From Candidatus Poribacteria bacterium (lineage in GTDB: Bacteria > Poribacteria > WGA-4E > WGA-3G): a stretch of 46,031 bases of DNA. Within the stretch, counting starts at the first letter, position 1; every line of letters begins with the position of its first letter. The notes under the pieces were generated by a model that was given only the letters and a program-made list of their open reading frames with translations, was not told where the DNA came from and searched no databases. Where the stretch lies: positions 1-46,031 of the forward strand of contig JAJEIE010000030.1 in NCBI GenBank assembly GCA_022827625.1, read 5' to 3'. Below, in pieces: positions 33,230 to 41,425 of the stretch. The translations under genes were made by a program, and so were the position numbers.

Positions 33230-33308
33230 TAAATTTAAAACGTTACGCTATTGTTCCGTTATTGAAGATACAGCTTTAAGGCGAAAAGGGTGCATAATCT
33301 GAATTTTC
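33230..33308 (-). promoter_or_regulatory. Conserved upstream element, copy 2 (TonB receptor)
   Basis: Minus strand: CAGATTATGCACCCTTTTCG, TATCTTCAATAACGGAACAA, and TTTTAAATTTAACAGG ~60 bases from ATTATGCAC. Aligns almost column for column with copy 6 (43841-43920). The GTAACG before the final block is a possible -10. Confidence 0.6.
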
Positions 33309-33404
33309 ACCTGAAAAACGGCAAATTTCTTGAAACTATCCTTCAACGGCTTAGCTGTAATTATAGAGTAAAGTCAATAATTTCTTGGACATCCCGATTG
33401 TAGC

Positions 33405-33423
33405 GCAAACTGTTAGTTTGCGA
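33405..33423. repeat. Palindrome CGCAAACT-GTT-AGTTTGCG
   Basis: Perfect 8+3+8 palindrome; the same design recurs at 44023-44041 as CACAAACT-GTT-AGTTTGTG. Part of the 33.1-33.9 kb intergenic region, which contains repeats but no supported gene. Confidence 0.7.
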
Positions 33424-33519
33424 GTTCTCCACCCCTGCACAAACTAAAAGTTTATGCCACGAAGGTCCACTTATTTTTCGGTTTTACTATAAGACATAAT
33501 CTTATTTTTTTATTTTTTT

Positions 33520-33571
33520 GGACTTACACATTTCCCTTATCAGGGGACTTATGGACTTTTTGCGTAAGTCC
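33520..33571. mobile_element. Second MITE-like palindromic element
   Basis: GGACTTACACATTTCCC at one end and TTTTTGCGTAAGTCC at the other: GGACTTAC/GTAAGTCC inverted ends similar to the element at 33138-33228. The interior has CCTTATCAGGGG. Noncoding. Confidence 0.5.
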
Positions 33572-33633
33572 TAACAATTCAACGCCCAATTGGATTTTTC
33601 AGTTGACATAAAGTCTATGCTTACCAGTACGCG

Positions 33634-33672
33634 AAAAAGCCGAACGTCCGTCAAGCACACGCTCGGCTTCTT
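33634..33672 (-). terminator. Rho-independent terminator (minus strand)
   Basis: On the minus strand AAGCCGAGCGT, a loop, ACGTTCGGCTT followed by TTT: an 11-bp stem with one G-T pair and a T-run. It lies ~260 bp beyond the NHL gene stop and probably ends the DUF1800-DUF1501-NHL transcript. Confidence 0.7.
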
Positions 33673-33715
33673 TGTATCTCTGAACTTTCCAATGTAAAAT
33701 CATAGGTAAACCCGG

Positions 33716-33885
33716 TTCGTAGTAGGGAAACCATTCATTGCCCGTCGTTAGCCTACGAACGTGCGATAAATCACACTACTACGAGCCATCCGTTTGTAGT
33801 AGGGCAATTCTGCGGCGTACTTGCCCAAATGCAAAGTGCATTATTGCCCGTTTCTGACGTGCGATAAATCACACTACTACAAACC
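33716..33885 (+). repeat. Two adjacent copies of the GTAGTAGGG dispersed repeat
   Basis: Copy one (33716-33784) and copy two (33791-33885) both run from TCGTAGTAGGG or TTGTAGTAGGG to GTGCGATAAATCACACTACTAC. The second contains the GCGGCGTAC core also found at 20552-20612 and 44083-44115. Confidence 0.75.
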
Positions 33886-33929
33886 CACCTAAAATTCAAA
33901 ATGGATAGAACACCATAGTCGTCTAAATG

Positions 33930-34943
33930 TTATTCCTGATGCAACGTAACCGACCGACGCGGTGGACTAAATTGCTGCGGTGTCAACGGCACCGCCATAT
34001 TCCGATACACCTGCACCCGATAGGCTCCGAAGTCCGGCACAAACATCAACCCATCGTCGCTGACGGCGACGGATTTGGGTGAACGCAGGTATTTCTGCGG
34101 TTCCAGGTCCGCCATGTCGCGCATCCGATTTGGACTGCCGTTTGTCATCATATAAGCCAGTGACACCTTTGACAGTGTAGCGTCTCCGAGGAATTTCTGC
34201 ACATACCGTCCTTCTTCGTTGAAGAGTTGGATGCGATTGTTTCCACGGTCAGCAACATAGATATCACCGTTCAAATCAACGTCAATACCGGCGGGACGAT
34301 TGAGTTCGCCGTTGCCGCTGCCAGACCTACCGAATTCAAAAAGGAACTCCCCTTCGGCATTGAACTTCTGTACCCGGTCATTTCGCCAATCCGAAACGTA
34401 GACATCACCAAGTTCGTCCACAGCGACACCCCACGGCATGTTGAATTCACCCTCACCCTCACCGTAGCTGCCCCACTGCAAAAGAAACTTACCATCCTTG
34501 GTGAACTTCTGTACCCGATGGCTCAAACTGTCAGCAATGTAAAGATTTTCGTCGGGATCAAACGCCATACCCGAAGGTCCGTTGAGCTGCCCGGGTTCAG
34601 TGCCGTGTTCCCCCCATGTGCCGATGTGTTCACTGTCCTTGTTAAAGGCAACAATCCGATGTAAGTATTCATCAGACACATAGATATTCTCTTCACTATC
34701 GGCGGTAATCGTCACGGGCCACGTGAATTGACCGTCACCTTGTCCATAGCCGCCCATTGTACCGAGGTCTTCATCCTCAACGGTATATTTTCGGATCATT
34801 GCCGTGCCGTCGTTGCGGCACATGATATATAAACGTCCCTCTTTTCCGACCGCAATGTCAACCGGAAAGTTGGTTGTCCGCCGCATGCTCAGGGTCTTGT
34901 GAAATGGATACCCGGCACGCAGCAAGCCGTAAGGTCTGCCCAT
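33930..34943 (-). CDS. NHL-repeat beta-propeller protein
   Basis: 337 residues from the ATG at 34943, chosen because AGGAGG lies 5 bases upstream (the frame extends 25 codons further). At least five NHL blades are visible: FPVDIAVGKEGRLYIMCR, WPVTITADSEENIYVSDEYLHRI, GPSGMAFDPDENLYIADSLSHRV, MPWGVAVDELGDVYVSDWRNDRV and RPAGIDVDLNGDIYVADRGNNRI, then SPKSVAVSDDGLMFVPDFGAYRV. Each blade is ~47 residues. No signal peptide is evident at the chosen start. NHL propellers bind proteins, RNA or small ligands. Third gene after DUF1800 and DUF1501, 171 bp downstream, with a hairpin in the gap. Confidence 0.9.
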   Translation of the reverse strand: MGRPYGLLRAGYPFHKTLSMRRTTNFPVDIAVGKEGRLYIMCRNDGTAMIRKYTVEDEDLGTMGGYGQGDGQFTWPVTITADSEENIYVSDEYLHRIVAFNKDSEHIGTWGEHGTEPGQLNGPSGMAFDPDENLYIADSLSHRVQKFTKDGKFLLQWGSYGEGEGEFNMPWGVAVDELGDVYVSDWRNDRVQKFNAEGEFLFEFGRSGSGNGELNRPAGIDVDLNGDIYVADRGNNRIQLFNEEGRYVQKFLGDATLSKVSLAYMMTNGSPNRMRDMADLEPQKYLRSPKSVAVSDDGLMFVPDFGAYRVQVYRNMAVPLTPQQFSPPRRSVTLHQE

Positions 34944-35064
34944 CATAACCTCCTGTTTTTCTAACGATTGCTTCTGGACGCTGCGTCCGTTGTTCTTGCG
35001 ATTTTCGTCTAACTTCACTATTAATGGTGCTAACAGCCATCTATTGCTTGTCTTTGACGGACAT

Positions 35065-35087
35065 CTTCAAGAACAACGTTCTTGAAG
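35065..35087. repeat. Perfect 10-bp stem hairpin
   Basis: CTTCAAGAAC, AAC loop, GTTCTTGAAG, between the DUF1501 stop and the NHL start. No T-run, so a processing site or attenuator is as likely as a terminator. Confidence 0.65.
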
Positions 35088-35114
35088 CTCAGATTTAATC
35101 GTTAAAAATTATTC

Positions 35115-36248
35115 TTAGGAAAAAGGTTGGATCTGTTCAAAATTCCCACCGACGATGTGAGTCGGGTCTACACCCATCCACTGCTCCAGCAGTGTTCCGT
35201 AGATACCCCGGAAGTCAATGGTGTGCTCAAGGTCTTCACCGTGTGCCCAACGGGAGGGGTCAAGTGACGGATATTCGGAATAGAGTCCGCCTTTCACCCG
35301 ATCACCAATGATAAACGCACCACCGCCGGTGCCGTGGTCGGTTCCGCTGGCGTTGTCTCGGATACGTCTGCCGAATTCCGTGAAGACGTACATGACGACC
35401 TCTTCAGAGGCATCGTGCGCACGAAGGTCAGTGAAGAACGCTTGGATGGCTTCTGTAAGATCCTTCAGGAGCCGCGGATGGTTTGGTACCTCGTTGGCGT
35501 GGTTATCATACCCGCCGTGCTGCGTGTAAAAAATGCGTGTACCGAGGTCGGCGAAGTGAACGCGAGCGACATCCCGTAGGCTTTTCGCGATCGAACTTTG
35601 CGGGTATTCCACGTCAGACTGATACATTGCTGGTGCCTTCTTAAGTTCATCGGCACCCTTAATCACATCCAACCCTGTCTGGCTGAGGTAGTCCATTACG
35701 ATACCGCTGCCGATTGTACTGCTATACATCGCTTTGAAGATTTCAAGTGCCTTCGTCCGGTGTCCTTCATCGCCGATACTGGTCATCAGACCGTAGTTAT
35801 CCAAGTCGCCGACAGAGGTAACCGGGACACCCGAAAGGGCACAGGCACGTGGGAGACCTTGCCCAAAACTGACAGCCGTTAGAACGTTATGACTCTGCGG
35901 ATCGAGCTCCCGAACGAGTCTACCGACCCACCCTTCATCACCAATCTTCAGCGGTTCACAGGTGTGCCAAATATCCATTGCCCGGAAGTGCGAACGGTTT
36001 GAATCTGGGTAGCCTATACCTTGCACAACGGCGACATCGCCAGCATCAAACATCTCTTTTAGCGGTGCAGCACTCGGATTCCATCCCAAGGTATCGTCAT
36101 GGGGCATCACATCTTCGGCTTTGATGCCGACGACAGGTCGGGAATCGTGATAAATCCCTGCCGTGTACGGGATAAGCGTGTTCATAAAGTCGTTGCCGCC
36201 AGAGAGCTGCACAACGACAAGGACCGGGGGTTTCTTCGTAGTACTCAT
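35115..36248 (-). CDS. DUF1501 domain protein
   Basis: 377 residues, AGGAG before the ATG. Landmarks: VLVVVQLSGGNDFMNTLIPY, GYPDSNRSHFRAMDIWHTCEP, YTQHGGYDNHANE, VMYVFTEFGRRIRDNASGTDHGTGG. These are diagnostic of DUF1501, which has an alkaline-phosphatase/sulfatase-like fold; the conserved S-G-G-N-D, S-H-F and D-H-G segments are candidate metal or active-site residues. The typical Tat leader is absent. It follows DUF1800 by 18 bp; the pair is almost always adjacent in genomes, and the function is unknown. Confidence 0.93.
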   Translation of the reverse strand: MSTTKKPPVLVVVQLSGGNDFMNTLIPYTAGIYHDSRPVVGIKAEDVMPHDDTLGWNPSAAPLKEMFDAGDVAVVQGIGYPDSNRSHFRAMDIWHTCEPLKIGDEGWVGRLVRELDPQSHNVLTAVSFGQGLPRACALSGVPVTSVGDLDNYGLMTSIGDEGHRTKALEIFKAMYSSTIGSGIVMDYLSQTGLDVIKGADELKKAPAMYQSDVEYPQSSIAKSLRDVARVHFADLGTRIFYTQHGGYDNHANEVPNHPRLLKDLTEAIQAFFTDLRAHDASEEVVMYVFTEFGRRIRDNASGTDHGTGGGAFIIGDRVKGGLYSEYPSLDPSRWAHGEDLEHTIDFRGIYGTLLEQWMGVDPTHIVGGNFEQIQPFS

Positions 36249-36266
36249 GTCAATATCTCCTAAAGG

Positions 36267-37655
36267 TTAGCCAAGTTGATACTCTCTTGAAGCCACAATT
36301 AATTGGAGCATATTCACGACCTTGGTTTGATTCGTCGCTGCCGCGTCGTCATCTCCAAAATCGAGTTCACCACTCGCCTCTGCAAATTCGGTCAAATACT
36401 GCTTCGTGGTATCGCCTACCGGCAGTGGACCTACATAATCAAGGCATTGGTCAACAAATTCTTCAGCTGAGAGCGAGCTCCCATTAGATGCTTTCAGGCG
36501 GACAATCAGATCCTGAATACCAGGCTTGGACGCATCACTCACCTCACGAACGGCGAAGTTCACACGAGAGGTCAGCAGTCCACCATCAATCCACTCTTTA
36601 CCGGTGTGCCAACCTTCAACTGTGGGTGGATCGAGGAGTTTCTGCCCCATTAATTGGGTAGCACCCGCAAACTGTGCCGCTCCGGGTTGGGGAGATTGGA
36701 AAGTACCTACCAACTTCACGACGCCAAGGACGAGTTCCGTCGGACTCTTTACCTTCTTGAATTGCGCTTCTTTGAAGAAATCAGAATTGAAGAGGACCTC
36801 CAAGACATGCGCCAGATGCCCATCGGACTCCATAAACGCGTTTGCGAGCGTCTCAATGGCATCGGGGTCCTGCGGCGGGGTCACATTCCACGACGGCACT
36901 TGCGGCTCATCCGCCACGAAGAAGTTATAGAGGTGGCGGGAGACAAACCTTGCGCAAGCGGGTTGTTCAACGATGATGTCAATGATGTCATCGCCGTTGA
37001 AGTTTCCGGTGTGTCCCAAGAAGGTTTTCTCGCAGTCATCGTGTTCTTCTTCAACAAACATGAACGGCGGTGAGTAGTAACCGTGCGGATACAACGGAAT
37101 CGGTTGCCCGAATGTCCAGCCCGTAAAAGCGAGGGCGCAGTTTTTGATATCGTCCTCTGTGTAGTTACCAACACCTAACGAGAAAAGTTCAAGGAGTTCT
37201 CTGCCGTAATTTTCGTTGGGTTCACCTTTGCGATTTTCGTTGTTATCCAGCCAGAAGATCATCGCTGGGTCTTTGGAGAGTTCGAGCAGAATGTCCCGCA
37301 TCTTGCCCATACCGACCCGCCGAAGCATATCAATCTGGTCTGAAGACGCAAGGATATGCTGATTCTTGCCGAGTCCTGTCGCGAAGACATGGTGCCAGAA
37401 GAGTGCCATCTTCTCCTGAAGTGGGCATCTGCTGTTCAGCATCCGATAGATCCAGATACCGACATAGGCACCTTCGCCACCGAAGTAGCGTTCTAAAATA
37501 TCTTCATCAATAGGGGTTCCGCGTTCAGGATGGACGAGATCGTCAACAACGTTCTCGTAGCCTTTCTCGGCGTAGGCTTCCAACTCGGTGCGGGTTGCTC
37601 CAAACCCTGCGCGGCGCATGAGGTGCGCCATTAACGCAACATCGTTGTTCGACAT
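36267..37655 (-). CDS. DUF1800 domain protein
   Basis: 462 residues from the ATG at 37655, preceded by GGAGGTGAAC; the frame runs on upstream without a better ribosome site. Signatures: HLMRRAGFGATRTELEAYAE, EKMALFWHHVFATGLGK, DNNENRKGEPNENYGRELLELFSLG, GEDDIKNCALAFTGW-like segment and FKKVKSPTELVLGVVK. DUF1800 proteins occur with DUF1501 in many environmental and marine bacteria and are suggested to be exported, though no leader is seen here. Leads a probable operon with DUF1501 and perhaps the NHL gene. Confidence 0.93.
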   Translation of the reverse strand: MSNNDVALMAHLMRRAGFGATRTELEAYAEKGYENVVDDLVHPERGTPIDEDILERYFGGEGAYVGIWIYRMLNSRCPLQEKMALFWHHVFATGLGKNQHILASSDQIDMLRRVGMGKMRDILLELSKDPAMIFWLDNNENRKGEPNENYGRELLELFSLGVGNYTEDDIKNCALAFTGWTFGQPIPLYPHGYYSPPFMFVEEEHDDCEKTFLGHTGNFNGDDIIDIIVEQPACARFVSRHLYNFFVADEPQVPSWNVTPPQDPDAIETLANAFMESDGHLAHVLEVLFNSDFFKEAQFKKVKSPTELVLGVVKLVGTFQSPQPGAAQFAGATQLMGQKLLDPPTVEGWHTGKEWIDGGLLTSRVNFAVREVSDASKPGIQDLIVRLKASNGSSLSAEEFVDQCLDYVGPLPVGDTTKQYLTEFAEASGELDFGDDDAAATNQTKVVNMLQLIVASREYQLG

Positions 37656-37873
37656 GTTCACCTCCGATAGGTTCACGGTGAGGAGGGTCCTCACGTTAGT
37701 GACTTTCGATGGAATACCGTTTTCACGATAAGGTTCGTTCAATTATATTCGGAGAAATTACCGTAAGGTTACGCCTATCTTACAATTAAAGCAAAAAAAA
37801 TGTCAAGTTTTTTGTTTTTTCGCTGTCAGCCGTCAGCGGTCGGTTGTCGGTTTTAAGAAACTTCAAAATTTTT

Positions 37874-37950
37874 TTCATTTTATGCACATTTTCGACCCGA
37901 CCATTACGACTATAATAATTGGACTTTTTATGATATACTTTAAATTTAAC
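37874..37950 (+). promoter_or_regulatory. Conserved upstream element, copy 3, with extended -10 (TolB cluster)
   Basis: CATTTTATGCACATTTTCG, CTATAATAATTGGAC, and TGATATACTTTAAATTTAAC at the end. TGATATACT (37931-37939) looks like an extended -10 promoter ~83 bases before the first TolB gene. The spacing of ATTATGCAC-like to TTTAAATTTAA matches copies 2 and 6. The 37.66-38.02 kb gap otherwise shows a GCTGTCAGCCGTCAGC-type short repeat at ~37821. Confidence 0.6.
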
Positions 37951-38021
37951 AGAAAGGGAAAAAAAATAAGGTAAGGGCTAAACCCCCGTTAATATCAGGT
38001 GAGGCGGCAGGTGGTGTTCTG

Positions 38022-39023
38022 ATGCAGAGAAAATATCTATTTCTTTTTCTAATTGTTCCCTTAGTTCCCCTGCTTGTAGAGATCTTCCCCGTTTTTGCGA
38101 AAGCACCCAGCACGGCTAAGATCGTGTTTGGGGCAAATCGCGGGCAGGATCGCGACATCTACCTAATGAATCCCGATGGAACACAGCAAGTTAACATCAC
38201 CAACCATCCCGCCGATGACATCTCACCTGTCTTTTCACAAACTGGTGAACAGATTCTTTTTGCTTCTAATCGAGGGAATCCCGCGCCGAGAACTTGGGAT
38301 TTGTATCTTATGGACATTGACGGCGGAAATGTTCAGAAGGTATTCGCGAAACCTGCAATTAGAATAGCGCCAACATGGTCTCCAGATGGAAAACGAATTG
38401 CCTACCAGCGGATGGATCCTGGCGGACCCTTCATCTACATTGCTACAATGGATGAGAAAAAAGAAGAACGCGTGGCAATCGGTGCCGGTCCCGCATGGTC
38501 TCCAAACGGTACAGAGATCGCGTTTGTTAGTGGCGCGCCTGAACGCAAGCAGATTAGTATACTGAACCTCCACACACGAAAATCTAAAGTTCTCTTTCCT
38601 GCTAAACCGGTCCCCTCTTGGATACCGGCTTCTGTTGCTTGGTCTCCCACAGGTGACAGGATAGCGTTTTCGTGGCTCCATCGTGTGCCACTCAAGGACT
38701 TTCCTGAAACAGAAACCATATATTTTGTGAATCGCGATGGGACTGGGCTTTTGCAGGTTATTGATGAGGCCGGTCCCTGGGTTGTGTCTCCAGTTTGGTC
38801 GCCTCAAGGAGATGAGCTCCTTTATATGCGGCATGATGGAAAAGCTGAGTGGTCTTGGCAGATTTTCAGAACGGATTTAGTAGGCGGCCAACCGGAACAA
38901 CTCACTCATATTGGCATCTGGAATAGTCCAGCAGATTGGTTTGATCCAGCGTATGCATTGCAGGTTTCCCCACAACCGCAGTTGCTAACCACGACATGGG
39001 CAGACGTGAAAATTCAAGATTGA
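38022..39023 (+). CDS. Secreted TolB-like (PD40) beta-propeller protein, paralogue C
   Basis: 333 residues. Signal peptide KYLFLFLIVPLVPLLVEIFPVFA, then KIVFGANRGQDRDIYLMNPDG and blades SPVFSQTGEQILFASNRGN, APTWSPDGKRIAYQ, GPAWSPNGTEIAFVSG, SVAWSPTGDRIAFSW and SPVWSPQGDELLYM. Ends DWFDPAYALQVSPQPQLLTTTW (DWFDPAYALQV, then PQPQLLTTTWADVKIQD). First of five plus-strand paralogues separated by short gaps. Compared with the minus-strand pair it has longer inter-blade segments (PLKDFPETETIYFVNRDGTG). Ligand unknown; likely periplasmic or surface. Confidence 0.9.
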   Translation: MQRKYLFLFLIVPLVPLLVEIFPVFAKAPSTAKIVFGANRGQDRDIYLMNPDGTQQVNITNHPADDISPVFSQTGEQILFASNRGNPAPRTWDLYLMDIDGGNVQKVFAKPAIRIAPTWSPDGKRIAYQRMDPGGPFIYIATMDEKKEERVAIGAGPAWSPNGTEIAFVSGAPERKQISILNLHTRKSKVLFPAKPVPSWIPASVAWSPTGDRIAFSWLHRVPLKDFPETETIYFVNRDGTGLLQVIDEAGPWVVSPVWSPQGDELLYMRHDGKAEWSWQIFRTDLVGGQPEQLTHIGIWNSPADWFDPAYALQVSPQPQLLTTTWADVKIQD

Positions 39024-39080
39024 ATTGCTGCCACGCCCATCTTATCTCGCACGCAAATAAGAATACGAGGAGCTTCTAAA

Positions 39081-40103
39081 ATGATTAAGACCTATACCAG
39101 AGGTTTTTTCACGATATTTCCTCTATTTTTTTATCTTTTCAGCTTAATAGTATTGTCCGGAAATATATGTCTTGTTCCGGCAAAAGCACCAACAACATCT
39201 AAAATCGCGTTTGCGGCGACCCCAAACGGGAACTGGGATGTTTTGTTGATGAATCCTGATGGCACTCAGCCAGTAAACCTGACGAAGCATCCCGCAGCGG
39301 ATCACACACCGGTTTGGTCTCCAACGGGTGAACAGATTATTTTCTCTTCAGACCGCGATAGGTTTCCAGGGAGTATAGACCTCTACCTGATGGACCCGGA
39401 CGGTTCCAACGTGCGTCGAGTTTTCGGAAAATCAAAAGATAGAGCCGGTGCAACATGGTCGCCAGATGGAAAACAGATCGCTTATGTTTCTCTGGAGCGC
39501 GGGCAATTCGTTCTTTATATCGGCACAATAGATGGAAAAAAAGAAGAGCGCGTGGCATTCGGATCTGCGCCAGTATGGTCACCGGATGGGACAGTGATAG
39601 CCTTTAACGTCGGGTGGCCAGAACGTATGCGAATTAGTGTCTTGAATGTCGAAACACTTCGTCAAAAGTTTCTTTTCCCACCAGAACCACAACCTTCATG
39701 GATGGGAAAAATAACATGGTCTCCAAGTGGAGATAGGCTCGCCTTTTCATGGCTGCATCGTGAACCGTTAAAAGACTTCCTTGAAACCCAAACAATCTAT
39801 ACCGTGAACCGCGATGGTACCAGTCTTAAACAGATTGTCCCTGAGGCGGGCCTGCAAGCCCGTGCTCCGGTATGGTCGCCAGATGGGAGTGTTCTTCTCT
39901 ACCAACAGGTAATAATTAACAAAGCCCTGGAAAAAAAGGAGTGGCAAATTTTCAAAATTGACGCGTCCGGTGGCGAGTCTATTGAAGTGGGGCCTCCTGG
40001 GTGGTATAGTTTAGGGGATTGGTTCGATCCAACGTATGCGTTGCCGGTTTCATCACAACCGCATCTGCTAACAACAATATGGGGAGAAGTAAAAAAGAAA
40101 TAG
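39081..40103 (+). CDS. Secreted TolB-like (PD40) beta-propeller protein, paralogue D
   Basis: 340 residues, GAGGAGC before the ATG, 57 bp after paralogue C. Signal peptide core TIFPLFFYLFSLIVLSGNI. Blades: TPVWSPTGEQIIFSSDRDRF, GATWSPDGKQIAYVS, APVWSPDGTVIAFN, KITWSPSGDRLAFSW and APVWSPDGSVLLYQQ. Ends GDWFDPTYALPV and SQPHLLTTIWGEVKKK. Very close to paralogue E (41426), including VRRVFGKSK and PSWMGKITWSPSGDRLAFSWLH-type stretches, suggesting a recent duplication. Confidence 0.9.
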   Translation: MIKTYTRGFFTIFPLFFYLFSLIVLSGNICLVPAKAPTTSKIAFAATPNGNWDVLLMNPDGTQPVNLTKHPAADHTPVWSPTGEQIIFSSDRDRFPGSIDLYLMDPDGSNVRRVFGKSKDRAGATWSPDGKQIAYVSLERGQFVLYIGTIDGKKEERVAFGSAPVWSPDGTVIAFNVGWPERMRISVLNVETLRQKFLFPPEPQPSWMGKITWSPSGDRLAFSWLHREPLKDFLETQTIYTVNRDGTSLKQIVPEAGLQARAPVWSPDGSVLLYQQVIINKALEKKEWQIFKIDASGGESIEVGPPGWYSLGDWFDPTYALPVSSQPHLLTTIWGEVKKK

Positions 40104-40129
40104 TTCCTTAACCTTAAAAGTTCAATTTT

Positions 40130-40200
40130 TTTTAAATTATGCACACTTTTCCAACAAAATTGTGTCTTTAATAATCAATGAGATTGTGTTCCAGTAAGAT
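40130..40200 (+). promoter_or_regulatory. Conserved upstream element, copy 4 (paralogue F)
   Basis: TTTAAATTATGCACACTTTT, AAAATTGTGTCTTTAATAAT, then a possible -10 GATAAT near 40198. The middle block is nearly identical to copy 5. About 180-250 bases before the next start. The 40.10-40.38 kb gap holds nothing else recognisable. Confidence 0.55.
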
Positions 40201-40379
40201 AATTCATTTCTCGTTTCTGAAGTTCGATAAATCAAACGCCCACGAACCCAACCTAAAATTCAAATCGGGATGTTTCATATCCCACTTGGAGAAGAATAAC
40301 ATTGAGAAATTTCATCCCAGATGTAGTCGTGTTTCACCGCTACGTCTATCTGCTCTAATAAACGCTGGGAGGCGTAAAA

Positions 40380-41354
40380 ATGAAACGTCTGTTCAAATAT
40401 ACCCTATTAGGCACCCTATGGCTTCTCACTCTAATACTTCTACCCCTAAGCACGCACAGCGCGGATGTTGGATATATAGCTTTTTCGTCCTATAGAGGGG
40501 AGAACCGCGATATTTACATCATAGATACTGACGGGCAGAATCTCCAGAATCTAACGAACACTCCTAACATCGGTGAGTTAGATCCGACCTTTTCCCCCGA
40601 TGGGCGTTATATGGCTTACGCTGCCTATCATAATAGAAATTCAGATATCTATGTGTTGGATTTGGAAACACAGGCACGCAGACGATTGACCCACAACCTT
40701 AGCGAAGACACATCTCCTGCTTGGTCCCCTGACGGAAAATGGATTGCCTTTATTTCTAACCGACGTACCAGTTATGAGATTTACAAAATTAATGCCAAAG
40801 GTGGCAACCCTCAGCTCCTGACACCGCTGCGCGATAGAGACAGTTTCGCACCCGCATGGTCACCCGATAATCAATGGATTGCTTTCTTTTCTGTTGGTGA
40901 TCAAGTTGGCAATCACAACCCGCGCATCTATGTGGTGTCTTCCGACAAGAAACAGATGCATCAGCTTGCATCTGCCCTTAGGTCTGGTCCGACGTGGTCT
41001 CCTATTGGAGACAAGATTGCCTTTCCTGCTTCGAGCGGCGCGTGGACTTCTCATATTTACATCATGCGCGCCGATGGGGCTGATGTTCACCAATTAACGC
41101 ATGGTGTGAATTGGCACGGGGAGCCTGCTTGGTCTCCGAATGGACGATGGATCGCCTATACTTCAGGTGAACCTGTAAAAGGGGCTGCTAAAAGAGACCT
41201 CTATCTGATAGATGCGATCGGCGGAGCACCGCGTCAACTAACGACGCATCCGTCGGGCGGTAGAGATCCAGCGTGGGTCCCTGAACTGTTCTTCTCCGTT
41301 TCACCGAGTACAGAGAAGATGACAACGTTGTGGGGAAAAATTAAACAAGAATAG
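40380..41354 (+). CDS. Secreted TolB-like (PD40) beta-propeller protein, paralogue F (divergent)
   Basis: 324 residues, GGGAGGCG before the ATG. Signal peptide TLLGTLWLLTLILLPLSTHSA. Blades: DPTFSPDGRYMAYAAYHNRN, SPAWSPDGKWIAFISNRRTS, APAWSPDNQWIAFFS, GPTWSPIGDKIAFPASS and EPAWSPNGRWIAYTSG. Closest to generic TolB C-domains and the most divergent member: it lacks the WFDPA segment, but still ends VSPSTEKMTTLWGKIKQE. It sits between the near-twin paralogues D and E, so it was not produced by the same duplication. Confidence 0.9.
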   Translation: MKRLFKYTLLGTLWLLTLILLPLSTHSADVGYIAFSSYRGENRDIYIIDTDGQNLQNLTNTPNIGELDPTFSPDGRYMAYAAYHNRNSDIYVLDLETQARRRLTHNLSEDTSPAWSPDGKWIAFISNRRTSYEIYKINAKGGNPQLLTPLRDRDSFAPAWSPDNQWIAFFSVGDQVGNHNPRIYVVSSDKKQMHQLASALRSGPTWSPIGDKIAFPASSGAWTSHIYIMRADGADVHQLTHGVNWHGEPAWSPNGRWIAYTSGEPVKGAAKRDLYLIDAIGGAPRQLTTHPSGGRDPAWVPELFFSVSPSTEKMTTLWGKIKQE

Positions 41355-41425
41355 CGTGAAGGATTTCTGCCGGCACGCATATCCTTTTACTGTTGCTACA
41401 ATCAACAACGCGAGGTTCTTATAAA

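Noticed and set aside
33102-33929. CRISPR array in the repeat-rich 830-bp gap
   Set aside because: Repeats are palindromic, of different families and unevenly spaced; no regular repeat-spacer pattern and no cas genes.
35065-35087. Calling the CTTCAAGAAC hairpin a terminator
   Set aside because: No T-run follows on either strand, so it is recorded only as a hairpin.
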